From Cotesia glomerata (Eukaryota; Arthropoda; Insecta; Hymenoptera; Braconidae): a stretch of 64,000 nt of DNA. The position numbers and the translations under genes were made by a program. The DNA is taken from NCBI RefSeq assembly GCF_020080835.1, contig NC_058162.1, positions 11,919,323-11,983,322 on the forward strand. The letters are read 5' to 3'. The notes under the pieces were generated by a model. The model made no database searches, was not told where the DNA came from, and saw only the letters and a list, made by a program, of their open reading frames with translations. Shown here piece by piece: positions 26,001 to 34,836 of this stretch. The stretch's first letter is position 1; every line of letters starts with the position of its first letter.

Positions 26001-27064
26001 ATTCAACTCCTTATCATCACCATGTCCAAGAGAACGAAGATGGCGAAGATGAAGGTGAGGATGAACAACCTCACAATGATGCTACTAAAGATTTAACAAC
26101 TGATGAATCAATAATCGATCCAGTTGAAGAGCGTCGTACACTTGCAGAGAGAAATGAACGTCTGCATGATCAACTCAAGGTAAATAATTTTATTGTTTCT
26201 ACTTGCTTTTGCACGACTCATGATGCGAAGCATCAGAGAGTGCTTTACGATCGAAAAATTTTTTTCGCCTCATTTTGGCGGCTATTTTTATTATTATAGC
26301 CTTGTTAGTTCACGGAATCAAGATATTTTGCATACTATTGTCGAGATAATTTAATGGAGATTATTTTCATACTTTTTAAAAATTGATTTACTGCAATAGA
26401 ATTGGAAAAAAACACCAAAATAGGTCAAAAAATTTTCCTGTCCGTCATGTGTGAAACCCGAAAACACTGTAACTTGTGAAAAAATCCATTATTTGAGTTA
26501 AATTTTTTTTAAAAAAATTCTAATCGACGATTGTAGGTCACTGAATGCAAATGGCTAATTAATTCAGTGTCGTTTAATTACAATTAATAAAAAACGAAAA
26601 CTACAAGACTGTACATCTATTTATATCCATAGAAAATTAACATATGGATGGTGATATATCTATAGATATTATGTACATTTATTCCACCAGGGGCGCTTGT
26701 GCAGTACCTTCCTACTACAGCTGTTTTTTCGGCAATTAATTTTGAACGACTTAAGTTTTTTTTTTTTTTTTATATTTCATAATTAAATGAGCATTATGAG
26801 TCGTGCACTTTTGGATTTTCCAAACTTTTTTTTTTATCTATTTTTTATTGTTATTTTATTTTTAAATTATCCAAATATAAATTTAAATACATTTTTCAGG
26901 CTTTAAAACAAGATCTTGCACAATCGCGCGATGAAACTAAAGAAACGACGATGGATAAGATTCACCGTGAGAATGTACGCCAAGGACGCGATAAGTATAA
27001 AACACTGCGTGAAATTCGCAAGGGCAATACTAAACGTCGTGTCGATCAATTTGAAAATATGTAA
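8503..27064 (+). CDS. Moe: Moesin (ERM protein), 3' part of gene, 7 exons
   Basis: The exons at 8503-8625, 24173-24445, 24528-24857, 25055-25297, 25545-25720, 25963-26179 and 26900-27064 splice in frame to about 508 residues. ERM proteins link cortical actin to the plasma membrane: the FERM domain binds membrane proteins and PIP2, and the C-terminus binds F-actin. Visible in order are FERM lobes F2 and F3 (KKENPLQFKFRAKFYPEDV through [20 protein letters not shown]), a long charged alpha-helical coiled coil, an acidic and histidine-bearing linker, and the C-terminal actin-binding tail ending RRVDQFENM. The tail contains the conserved regulatory threonine in KYKTLREIRK (human moesin T558 equivalent). 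The C-terminus is ERM-type rather than Merlin-type. Drosophila Moesin is about 578 residues, so roughly 65-70 N-terminal residues are missing. No matching exon was seen at 1-8500, so the start is presumably upstream. All introns begin GT and end AG. Confidence 0.96.
8814..10247 (-). mobile_element. Kolobok-like DNA transposon, internally deleted
   Basis: The inverted ends GGGGGTATTCTAGTCTAGA and its complement are flanked by TTAA at 8810-8813 and 10248-10251. A TTAA duplication with G-rich ends fits the Kolobok superfamily better than piggyBac, whose ends start with C. At 1.43 kb it is too short for a full transposase; it retains only a C-terminal transposase-like frame on the minus strand. 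It lies in the first Moesin intron in the window. Confidence 0.75.
9426..10094 (-). pseudogene. Partial transposase (Kolobok/Mutator-like domain)
   Basis: A 222-residue frame whose first codon shown is TTG; it stays open further upstream (SVGAGKLTDK), so this is not a natural start. Motifs such as YYGLAIRRHPESVEDMKREI, HKISTDKKPHH, SWCKWQKA, LLERCLG and TQNNNESINSLIW are, from memory, those of a transposase family abundant in cnidarian and arthropod genomes. This is the C-terminal part only; upstream catalytic regions are absent from the element. It is probably non-functional but still open. Confidence 0.6.
11405..11550. repeat. Palindrome-rich stretch, possible MITE
   Basis: The motif ACTCTAGTGTGT and its inverse recur several times within about 145 bp, giving a folded structure that ends near CTGTGTAG. 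The boundaries are not clear and no target duplication was identified. Confidence 0.35.
12915..12945. repeat. Short perfect hairpin
   Basis: ACATGGAAGATCT, a 5-base loop, then AGATCTTCCATGT form a perfect 13 bp stem, with a weaker outer TTCAACATG/CATGTTGAA pairing. No function is evident. Confidence 0.6.
13389..13911. repeat. Long inverted repeat, arms about 240 bp
   Basis: The first arm runs from TCCGAACAAAAACAG to GCGTGGTTACGAAATATTTC and the second returns through GACGCACACCAAGTACGTTCC to TTTTTGTTCGGA. Pairing is close along the whole length, with a short central loop near 13640. Confidence 0.85.
14381..14522. repeat. 71 bp tandem duplication of the element terminus
   Basis: Units 14381-14451 and 14452-14522 are virtually identical (CGGTAGTCTGGCGCTCCGTT to ACCGAATCTGTGGAT). 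The other copies have this terminus once, so the duplication is specific to copy 1. Confidence 0.9.
15008..15043. repeat. (TA)n microsatellite
   Basis: An uninterrupted TA run at the edge of the inner Helitron-like element. TA runs flank most Helitron-like ends in this window. Confidence 0.9.
15043..19919 (-). mobile_element. Helitron-like composite, 4.9 kb, three 5' ends
   Basis: On the minus strand it starts at 19919 with TCTATATATATATAAGAG after an A, and ends near 15043 with GGAGCGGGCGGGTAACAGCT. The last bases are CTAT rather than the canonical CTRR. Two more starts of the same type occur at about 18973 and 17683, so this is a nested or tandem set of related copies. No Rep/helicase frame is visible. 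Most of the length is the ~141 bp array described separately. Confidence 0.6.
15900..19880 (-). repeat. Degenerate tandem array, ~141 bp unit
   Basis: Each unit contains TCATTGTTAACACCCACCCC, CGCAATCC, a GTCATAAAATCCGCTCTTAG-like core, ACCAAATTTGGAGTC and GGAGCTATAGCTCGG. Around 18231-18655 the unit starts are 141-142 bp apart and alternate units are more alike, giving a ~283 bp higher-order repeat. Related units occur in opposite orientation at about 31690-33165. An unrelated stretch interrupts the array at 17690-17870. Confidence 0.85.
19999..20483 (-). mobile_element. tRNA-derived SINE with 13 bp target duplication
   Basis: On the minus strand the head reads GCGACTGCGTGGCCGAGCGG, a Leu/Ser-tRNA-like A-box region, and the element ends in a poly(A) tail (the T run at 19999). 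Identical TCGGAATGAGCTT at 19986-19998 and 20484-20496 is the target duplication. It is 485 bp, GC-richer than its surroundings and looks young. It is inserted in the Helitron-like element. Confidence 0.85.
20696..21689. other. AT-rich intron DNA
   Basis: No element ends or coding frames were recognised before the LINE remnant that begins near 21690. Confidence 0.3.
21690..22310 (-). pseudogene. Decayed LINE fragment (ORF1 end and endonuclease part)
   Basis: The minus strand at 21990-22301 encodes 103 residues, RRNNALFLGIGES to RPIKVTFANHVS, resembling the ORF1 domain of CR1/jockey-type LINEs. Directly downstream, in broken frames, are SGGGVLIACRS and ALVLLGDFN, which are apurinic-endonuclease motifs. 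Sequence between these parts is missing and several frameshifts are needed, so this is a dead, internally deleted copy. Confidence 0.6.
22560..22770. repeat. GC-rich patch with short tandem repeats
   Basis: A 20 bp motif, CCACGGCATGCGTCGCCACG, is repeated about 2.5 times in a locally GC-rich stretch. Open frames across it are repeat artefacts. Confidence 0.6.
22951..22999. repeat. (TA)n microsatellite
   Basis: About 48 bp of pure TA. The preceding AAAATCGGTCCAGCCGTTTAG is a phrase found in many Helitron-like repeats of insects, so this is probably a Helitron-like remnant. Confidence 0.8.
23028..23080 (-). other. tRNA-like fragment
   Basis: On the minus strand GGTTCTGGGTTTAAATCCCA resembles a T-arm with B box. 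The segment matches the better-preserved tRNA-like sequence at 42997-43070, including the downstream AGCTATCTGAATTTT. It is degenerate. Confidence 0.4.
23390..23938. mobile_element. TIR element with TA flanks and tRNA-like core
   Basis: The ends TACACGGAAA and TTTCCGTGTA are inverse and TA-flanked. The interior repeats a TTACGATGTT-like motif on both sides of a tRNA-like segment. It is about 550 bp with no transposase, in the large Moesin intron close to the 24173 exon. Confidence 0.7.
23688..23757 (+). other. tRNA-like segment
   Basis: GATAGCGTGAGGGGATAA serves as A-box region and CCGGGTTCGATTCCTGG forms a T-arm with a 5 bp stem and 7-base loop. The total length of ~70 bases fits a tRNA, but the acceptor stem is not convincing, so it is best called tRNA-derived. 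Confidence 0.5.
24173..24445 (+). CDS. Moe: Moesin exon (FERM F2)
   Basis: The 91-codon exon lies after the 15.5 kb intron. The acceptor is a T-run ending TTTTTCAG and the donor is CAA|GTGAGT. It encodes VKNAILTDEIYCPPE to MMEYLKIAQ, joining in frame with the previous exon. Confidence 0.95.
24528..24857 (+). CDS. Moe: Moesin exon (FERM F3)
   Basis: The 110-codon exon follows an 82 bp intron. It carries the F3 lobe, including GVNYFEIRNKKGTELWLG, FPWSEIRNISF and the end of the FERM domain at DTIDVQQMK. The donor is AAG|GTATCA. Confidence 0.95.
25055..25297 (+). CDS. Moe: Moesin exon (coiled coil, first part)
   Basis: The 81-codon exon starts AQARDEKIAKQQQREK and continues as an uninterrupted charged helix rich in E, K, R, Q and L. 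The acceptor is TTTAATCAG and the donor is AAG|GTAAAA. Confidence 0.94.
25336..25507. mobile_element. MITE in Moesin intron, TIR CAGTCRACGCTCTCTGTATT
   Basis: The left end TACAGTCAACGCTCTCTGTA and the right end are inverse with one mismatch, flanked by TA. The motif CTCTGTATTTGA recurs internally. It makes up most of the 247 bp intron and ends 37 bp before the next exon. Confidence 0.75.
25545..25720 (+). CDS. Moe: Moesin exon (coiled coil, second part)
   Basis: The 176-base exon ends in phase 2 (donor AG|GTATAT) and begins ELTVMMEKLERSQEME. The remaining base of the split arginine codon is supplied by the next exon at 25963. Confidence 0.93.
25963..26179 (+). CDS. Moe: Moesin exon (acidic linker)
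   Basis: The 217-base exon encodes the end of the coiled coil, a short histidine run, a strongly acidic stretch of E, D and G, and the conserved DPVEERRTLAERNERLHDQL block. The donor is AAG|GTAAAT. The acidic linker is the least conserved part of the protein between insects. Confidence 0.93.
26210..26807. mobile_element. MITE in last Moesin intron, TIR TGCACGACTCATRATGC
   Basis: The left TGCACGACTCATGATGC and the right GCATTATGAGTCGTGCA are 17 bp inverted repeats with one mismatch. CTTTT occurs on both sides and could be the target duplication. At ~600 bp it makes up most of the 720 bp intron. Confidence 0.65.
26900..27064 (+). CDS. Moe: Moesin last exon (actin-binding tail and stop)
   Basis: The final 54 codons plus TAA follow acceptor ATTTTTCAG. 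They encode ALKQDLAQSRDETKE to RRVDQFENM. The C-ERMAD tail, with the phosphorylatable threonine of KYKTLREIRK, binds F-actin and masks the FERM domain in the closed form. Confidence 0.96.
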   Translation, partial: ALKQDLAQSRDETKETTMDKIHRENVRQGRDKYKTLREIRKGNTKRRVDQFENM

Positions 27065-28180
27065 ATTAAGACAAACATTAAGTAAAAAAATCCAAATGCT
27101 ATAAAATACTTTTAACACTGATCTGTTTCATAATTATTTTTGTATTTATTCGAAAAATAGTGCTTGATTTTATGTAAGACCTAAAGGGCATATCAAAGGA
27201 ATCGTTCTTCAATAATAATACTTCATATAATACTTAGTTTGGATCATTTAAGAAATGGTGTAAAATTTACTTTAGATATTTTGAGTATACGTTCTTATAT
27301 TTTTTAAATATTTTTATTTAATAATCAAGTTATGAAATATACCACATTTATTTTAATAGTAATAAGCGAAAGGGTCATAGTTAACATTTTTATTAAAAAA
27401 TTTCCAATTTTTACATTAAATGAAAAATGTTGACCCTGATAAACTATTGGCAGAAATTTCATAAAATGATTGTAATTTTATTGTTTATTACTGTCTATTT
27501 ATACACAGAAAAATTTGGTTTTTTATGTTTATCATACATTTGGCCGGATTGAGATTGTAAATTTGTCGGGGCAGTTTTAATTTACAATTAAATTATGTAT
27601 TTTTTTTTTACATATTTTATATTTGTAATATAGTTTTTCAAATGAAAAATAAAAAAAGGGTTTAGACTAAAATTTCTCAAAAATAAAAAGATATAGAACT
27701 ATTGCAAATATCAAAAGTAAAATTCATAATTTATATATATATATATATATATATAAATATTAAACGGCATCATATACTAACAAATACTTACCTTTACGAG
27801 ATGAAATTTTCCAATATAGCCCTGGTGGCATTTATTGAAAATACTTGAGTATTCTAAAATCGTAATAACTCATAATTTTATATTAAATACACTTGTGGCC
27901 TTTTATAATACATAATGTCAAATATAACAATATAATTTCATCGAGGTGATGGCTGCGCATTTAGTTCATCTATGCATTGTTCAATCATTTTTTTTATGTT
28001 TCATGAATGAATGGAAGAGCAATATTGAAGCGAATGAGAGCGGAAGAAGAAAATCTGAGTAAATGTAAAAAGAATGTATACAAAAATAATGATATAAATA
28101 TTTCATATATATATACATATATATGTTAATGCAATTTTCATAAAGCATTTTTTATTAGATATATGAAAATGCACGAAATA
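27065..28180 (+). other. Probable Moesin 3' UTR and downstream AT-rich DNA
   Basis: AT-rich sequence follows the stop codon and contains candidate poly(A) signals AATAAA at about 27648 and 28174, plus short TA microsatellites near 27733 and 28110. No other gene is visible. Which signal is used cannot be told from sequence alone. Confidence 0.4.
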
Positions 28181-28633
28181 AATGGAACGTATTTCATTAT
28201 TCAAATTATAACTTTCTTAAAACTGCCATTTTATTGTATTCAAAGAAAGACAATGGAAGGTATAAAATTGATTTATTTTGATCGATGAAATACTTCAAAC
28301 TCATATAATTATTAATCATTCTAGGCCGACAGTTCTTAAGAGAAACCTAAAAATATTTTCAAATAACATTTTTTTTGTTTTATCTCACTGTGTAATTTTA
28401 TTGTTATCATAAAAGCAAATAATAAATCTAACTTTAAAAAAACATATTCAAGATCCTTTTTTACTCAATTATTATTAATTTTTTTTTCCGAAATTCCCTT
28501 AGATTAATTTTTAATTTATCAAACATCTATCGTTAAATACTCCCTTATTTTCTTATTAAATAGATAAGGGAATATCGACTGCTTTGATCTTATCCAATGC
28601 CGTTCATGATCGACAACACATGACGGCTGTGGA
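28181..28633. other. AT-rich sequence between Moesin and a possible minus-strand exon
   Basis: No element or frame was recognised. A short inverted pair, ACTCCCTTATTTTC and AGATAAGGGAATA, lies near 28540-28575. Confidence 0.3.
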
Positions 28634-28773
28634 TTAATAAATCTTATAGGTCATAGGACGTTTTATATGGCCGTGAAGAAATTTCAGGATACCTCTACCT
28701 CGATGAAGTAACGACATAAGTTTCTGGACTGGCCTGTCGAGCCTTCCGTTTTCCGACTCAATTGTCTGATGAT
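28634..28773 (-). CDS. Possible terminal exon of an unknown minus-strand gene
   Basis: On the minus strand an acceptor-like TTTTTTGTAG is followed by about 46 codons (HQTIESENGRLDRPVQKL to KRPMTYKIY) and a stop at 28634. The stretch is clearly less AT-rich than its flanks, which is why I list it. I do not recognise the sequence and saw no upstream partner exon. It could be chance or a repeat fragment. Confidence 0.2.
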
Positions 28774-28859
28774 CTACAAAAAATTTATAATTTCTATGAA
28801 TTTGTTTACTGTGAGTTAGGTAATTTTTCATTTATTTTATTAACTTTATTACATAAATA

Positions 28860-29334
28860 AAGTTTGTGAAAAAAAATTTTCATTTTTTAAAATTAGACTA
28901 TTTTTTTCAATTAAATAAAAAAAAATCAGCCCGCTCTGAGATTGACGGGAATAATTGTTCCATTAATTGAGGTTTTTTTTTGGAGAAAAAAAAAATAAAA
29001 AAATGGCCAACTTCGAAAAAATAACGTTTTATTTAAAAAAAAAAAAAAAGCGATAATTTCATAGAGTTGATCATGTTAATTTTTTTTGTCTATTTTTTCG
29101 AAAAATTCATTTAAAAAAAAAAAAGATACCAAAAAGTCAATTTTTGAAAAAGTTATGGCCATTTGAAAATAAGAAAGCTATTTTTTTTGAAAAATTCATA
29201 ACTTTTTTTGGGTTGGATAAAAAAATTTGAACAGATTCCCAAAAATGTTTTTCAAAGGGTAGAAAAGAATGAAAAACTTGTGGCCAGATCGAAAGGGGTC
29301 GGGTTTAAAAGTGGTTGATTTGGCATGGAATACC

Positions 29335-29336
<2 letters not shown>
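28860..29336. other. Low-complexity AT-rich stretch
   Basis: A- and T-runs dominate. No feature was seen before the TA microsatellite that follows. Confidence 0.4.

Positions 29337-29414
<78 letters not shown>
29337..29414. repeat. (AT)n microsatellite, about 78 bp
   Basis: A long uninterrupted AT run immediately left of a transposon end. The poly-Tyr/Ile frames it creates are artefacts. Confidence 0.95.
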
Positions 29415-29419
<5 letters not shown>

Positions 29420-30998
29420 GGAGATAATATCGAGCTGGGTTTTCCTAGAGATAGGGAAATTCCCAATATTTTAGTTTGTCTGTTAGTTTCAAGCAAAATT
29501 GTAAAGCATAGAATATTTAATAATTCACAGATTCGGTAGAATCTGGCGCCAAGTTCCGTTCAAATCCGTTGTAAACGGAGCGCCAGACTACCGACTATGT
29601 TTACTGTAAGCAGAACGGTTTTTTGAGGCTGCGAAATTTTATTTAATTCTACGGTAATTTTTTTACCCAATTTGTTTATCATTACAGTAATTCATAATTT
29701 ATTTCACCGTATTAATTAATTATATTTACTTATAACAATTTATTTACTTGAAATTATTAAATTTTATCAGCACATACTATAGCTCGCTCACAAATTTCGA
29801 TCCTGACTTTTTTTTGATGGAGAAAGGTCAGTGCCACAGACTAGATAAAATAAAAATGTGTAGTAATCCTCCTATAGATAAGCAACTACAGTTAAAAAAA
29901 GTAATTCACAGCTTACATTTACGGCCGCCAGGGTGCACTGGAATTACATCTGCATAAACTGTAGCTTCAAGGGGATAGTTTGCAGTAAAAAATGCAGTCA
30001 ACACGAGATTTAAGTTGTTATCAATTGTAAATTTTCATTATAATTACAAAAATACTAAAATCCGAACAAAACAGTTTCACTGTAAAAGTCGCGCCAAGTC
30101 CACGTTCATAAGACTATTAGGAAAAAAAAATTTTTTTCTTTACAAACTATACAAAATAAAAAAATTAAAAAATCCAAGTAACCGATATGATTGTTTATGA
30201 TTTTCGGAAATTAAAAAAAATTTTATTGTAAATTTAAAAATAAAAAAAAAATTTTAGAACGTACTTGGTGTGCGTCATTGTGTATTTCAATTTTTTTAAA
30301 GTCCTAGTAAATAGATTTTACGAATTTCATCAAAAGTAAAATATTTTGCAACCACGCACACTAAATACGTTCTAAAATTTTTTTTTTAATTTTTAAATTT
30401 ACAATAAAATTTTTTTTAATTTCTGAAAATCATAAACAATCATATCGGTTACTTGGATTTTTTAATTTTTTTATTTTGTATGTTTTTGTAAAGAAAAAAA
30501 AAATTTTTTTTTTCCTAATAGTCTTATGAACGTGGACTTGGCGCGACTTTTTTACAGTGAAACTGTTTTTGTTCGGATTATTTATAACTTAAGCCGATTA
30601 TAATTTTTATGGTTATGGCGATGGGCTTGAGTCCGGAGTGACAATGGTCACCAAACGTAGCCGAGGTCACAGGATAGAAGTAATAAGTATACAATTAAAG
30701 ATATCGACAGACAATGAGGGCTGTCGAAATATTTTTTGAGAGAAGAAGTACTTAGGGTACTGAGACGAGTAGTTCTCGTTGAGCATTGATCAAGTAAAGA
30801 CCGCATACATCCTGCTGACCCCGGATTCGTTCTCGGTCTCATTCCCCAGCGCTTTTACCTTGTATATTAATTATATTTGGATAATTAATCGTAGTATTGT
30901 TTATACAAGTTAGCGTATATTTTAATTATTCTAAATTAATAAATAATTGAATAAACGAATCCAATGGACTGTACTAACGCCCCTAATAATGCTTTTCC

Positions 30999-31003
<5 letters not shown>
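29415..31003. mobile_element. Short-TIR transposon copy A, occupied by hairpin element copy 2
   Basis: The ends ATGTCGGA and TCCGACAT lie in TA-repeat flanks. The body, CGAGCTGGGTTTTCC to ACGCCCCTAATAATGCTTTT, matches 34235-34841 closely but is interrupted at 29526-30577. It is non-coding and of unknown superfamily. Confidence 0.7.
29526..30577 (+). mobile_element. Hairpin-bearing non-autonomous element, copy 2
   Basis: This copy has the opposite orientation to copy 1. It starts with the CACAGATTCGG...GGCGCC terminal block and ends with the long inverted repeat at about 30057-30577. Comparison with the empty paralogue near 34345 shows that at most 2 bp (TT) was duplicated. The length is about 1.05 kb. 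Confidence 0.8.

Positions 31004-31065
<62 letters not shown>
31003..31065. repeat. (TA)n microsatellite
   Basis: A TA run separates the end of the short-TIR transposon from the start of a Helitron-like element. Confidence 0.9.
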
Positions 31066-31067
<2 letters not shown>

Positions 31068-32124
31068 ATATCTATATATATATAATGAAAATGGTCTTCG
31101 TTTGAAGCTCAATCACGCCTAAACCACTGATCGTATCGACATGAAACTGCGACCATTCGATGCGAAATTTTTCCTAGATGGTTTATGGCTATTTATTTTT
31201 CGAATTCCAACGTTCCTTCATTTTTTTATTGCTGTTTTACTTTTATAAACATTTATCCCGCTAATAAAAACAAAAGACAAGAATTTTCTCTTGATTCTTT
31301 TGTTTTCATGGATTTCAACGGAGTATATTAAACGGATTATGTTCTTTTACATTCAGCTAAGAATCTACTCACACACTCCCACGCACCCACCCACCTACTC
31401 CCCCTTATACCCAATGGAATAACTGATGAAAAACAAATTTTCTTATGAACTCCGCCGTCCATCTTACAGCATTAAATAAATATTTTTATTTTTAGATTAG
31501 AAATTTTATTAATTTTTTTTTAATTACTTGAGAACGGCTGGACCGATTGGGCTATTTTTTTTTTCGTTATCTTCAGAATTGTCAGGAGAAAGTTTTGTAG
31601 GTAAGAAAATTTTTAAAAAATCCGCTAAAAACTTAAAAATTTCGATGGTAATCGAAGGATTCCCATCTATAGAGTCACTCATCATGAAATCTCGGGAACC
31701 ATAGGACTTAGAAACGTGAAACTTGGTAGGAATATTACTTTTGCTATGTAGAGGTCAGCTAAGACCGGATTTTAAGAAATTCATCCCCCAAAGAGGATTG
31801 CGGGGGCGTTAACAATGAACAATTCCCGTTTTTAAACTATAGTTCCTATAGACTTCAAATTTGGTAGAACTTTTCTGTCAGAGATGTAGAAATAATCTAT
31901 GAACGATTTTCACGATAGCTCATCCCACAGGGGGTTGCGGGGGTGGGTATTAACAATTAAAATTTTTCATTTTCCAGTTAAAGCCCCTACAGGCTCCAAA
32001 TTTTGTAGGAATTTTCTATAAGTGATGTAAAAATGATTTATGAACAAATTTTACGATATCCCACCCCAAAGACGATTGCGGGGGCGTTAACAATGAAAAT
32101 TTTTAATTTCCAAGCTATAGCTCC

Positions 32125-32832
32125 TACACGGGAAAAAATTTCTGGGAAAATTTACGATACAACTATTGTAAAGCTGGACTATACTTTTATTACTATTAAT
32201 TGTCAAATATTTTAGAAGAAAAAATACTATCTATTCAGGAAAAATTACGATATTACTATTGTAAAAAGTAAGAGATGAAAATTTCCAGTGCTGCCTCTGT
32301 ATCTTTCCAATAGAACTATAGCAAATTTTACAATAGTTGAATTGGAATGTTTCTCAATTAGTGTGAGTGATGGCCGTGCACAGCGCTAGACTCCGAGTTT
32401 ATGTAAATGTTAAATGGTATGGGTCTTAGTTTAGCTCGGATAGCGTAGAGGGAGAATCTCTGGCTGTCAACACAGGGTTCTGGGTTCGATTCCCAGATAA
32501 CACGAAAATGTCGGTTTCTTTTTTCGATTACTATACAGGTACCAATTAGTCCAACCTTCTATCTCTCTCCCTCCCTAATATTTCTTTTAAAAAAACCAAC
32601 TGTGAATTTTTACAATAGTTAAATTGTAAAGTTCACAAACACATATTGTATAATTTGCTCTATAGTATCCGACTTTTTTTAAGACTCTTGCTAGTCTTAT
32701 TTATTGGATAAAATTTACAATAGTAGATCGTAAAAATTACTAAATGAGAAGTATAGTCCACCGTTACTATTTTATGTAGTAAAAATTACAATAGTAAAAT
32801 AGTAAAAACTCCTTCAATTTTCTTTCCGTGTA
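32125..32832. mobile_element. TIR element with TA flanks and tRNA-like core, nested
   Basis: The ends TACACGGGAAAA and TTTCTTTCCGTGTA are inverse. Removing the element and one TA restores the tandem-unit sequence TATAGCTCCTATAGACTCC, proving a TA target duplication. The interior repeats TTACAATAGTAAAATAGT-like motifs on both sides of a tRNA-like segment. Confidence 0.8.
32433..32503 (+). other. tRNA-like segment
   Basis: It contains GGATAGCGTAGAGGGAGAA as an A-box-like region and CTGGGTTCGATTCCCAG, a perfect 5 bp T-stem with a 7-base loop. The length fits a tRNA, but the acceptor stem pairs poorly. It resembles the segment at 23688-23757. Confidence 0.5.
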
Positions 32833-34234
32833 TAGACTCCAAATTTAGTGAGAGTCTTCTATATGTAATATAAAAATGATCTAAGAGCGGATTTTACAAT
32901 GAATCACCTCCAATAAGGTTCGCGGGGGTGGGTGTTAACAATAAAAAATTTTAATTTCGAAATATAGCTTCTAAAAATTCTAAATATGGTAGGAATCTTT
33001 TATTATTCATGTAAAGATTATCTCAAAATGGATTTCAATAAAGTCTACTTCCGACAAGAATTGCGGGGGTGGGTGTTAAAATCTAAAATTTTAATTTCCA
33101 ACCTGTAACTTCTATAGACTCCAAATTTGGTGGGGATCTTCGTGTATGTGGGGATATTCGTGTATTCCTTTCAACAATCGTCTCTTCGGCAGCGGAGAAA
33201 AAGTCATTGAGAGGTTTCCAAAGCTTAACTTTACATGTAGCTATCCAATCAATGGACTAAGAATTATACATTCATTTTACTTTTGCAGATCACATAACCG
33301 ATGAATTCTTTTATTGCGGGATCGCGGAAATGTAACAGATTAAAATGAATGCATTTTCCAAGCACTTGAGATGTGGAAAAGAAATTTAGTTACTTATTTC
33401 AATAGAATTTATAAAAAAACATGAACAATTAATTTTCTATAAAAATTGATGTCACTGAGAAAATTTTAGTTAACAGAAAATTCGTCGCACTTGAACCTAG
33501 ACAAATTTCAACTTCACATATGAGACTTGCAATGACTTTAACTAAAACTTTCAATGCTCATTTCAAATTTTTTTCTTCGTGTCAATTATTATCAATTTTT
33601 GGAAGAAAGCCACAGAAATATTATAATGATTCCACATTGAAAGTTACAATGAAAATTAGCTAGAAAAATCACATGGATGAAAGATACAAGCTAATTCAAT
33701 GGAATTTGGAATTTGTGCAAGTCTAAACAATATCGATGCTTGCAGTTCTATCCACGGGGCATATTTATGTTCATACAAAAATTAAAAAAAAAAATTTAAA
33801 AAACGGTTGACCCTAAAGGCCATCCCTGCAACTTCCCGCTAATTTCATATTTAAACGCTCAAAATTGCACTTACTACCGACCTTTTACTATCTGGTAAAA
33901 GTTTAATAAAACACTATTTCTTAAATTTAAAAACTGCAATAACTTTTGAATGAATAAACCGATTTCCACATGGTTGGTGGCATTAGACGCAGTTTTTCAG
34001 GCCTCATGAAGAACCTTTAAGTTTAAATTGATCAAACAAGGAATTTCGGTGTAATTCGAAAAAAACACTTTTTTCGATTTCTTTCGTCAACGATAACTCA
34101 CGAACGAATCAACCGATTTTGACCGGCTTGGTGGCGATCGACGTGGTTTTTTTATAAGGTGAAACATAAAATTTTATTTATTTTCTATTTTAATTCGCCC
34201 AGCGAAGCGGGCGGGAAACGGCTAGTATATATAT

Positions 34235-34836
34235 ATGTCGGAGATAATATCGAGCTGGGTTTTCCTAGAGATAGGGAAATTCCCAATATTTTAGTTTGTC
34301 TGTTAGTTTTAAGCAAAATTGTAAAGCATAGAATATTTAATAATTATTTATAACTTAAACCGATTATAATTTTTATGGTTATGGCAATGGGCTTGAGTCC
34401 GGAGTGACAATGGTCACCAAACGTAGCCGAGGTCACAGGATAGAAGTAAAAAGTATACAGTTAAAGATATCGACAGACAATGAGGGCTGTCGAAATATTT
34501 TTTGAGAGAAGAAGTACTTAGGGTACTGAGACGATTAGTTCTCGTTGAGCATTGATCAAGTAAAGACATCGAATATATCCTGCTGACCCCAGATTCGTTC
34601 TCGGTCTCATTCCCCAGCGCTTTTACCTTGTATAATAATTATATTTGGATAATTAATCGTAGTATTGTTTATACAAGTTAGCGTACATTATATTTCAAAA
34701 TTTAGATCAGTGTTATATTTTAATTATTCTAAATTAATTATGGAGGGTAGAAGTTCTTCTACCCTCCATAAAATTAATAAATAATTGAATAAACGAATCC
34801 AATGGACTGTACTAACGCCCCTAATAATGCTTTTCC

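Larger units (their letters stand above)
31071..34225 (+). mobile_element. Helitron-like element, 3.2 kb
   Basis: It begins TCTATATATATATAATG after an A and ends CAGCGAAGCGGGCGGG...CTAG before a T, which are Helitron termini with a GC-rich 3' hairpin. Internal units at 31690-33165 are inverted relatives of the ~141 bp array at 15900-19880. No Rep/helicase is encoded. A TIR element is inserted at 32125-32832. Confidence 0.7.

Noticed and set aside
29305..29539. Open frames of repeated Tyr-Ile on both strands
   Set aside because: They are translations of a pure (AT)n microsatellite and have no coding signal.
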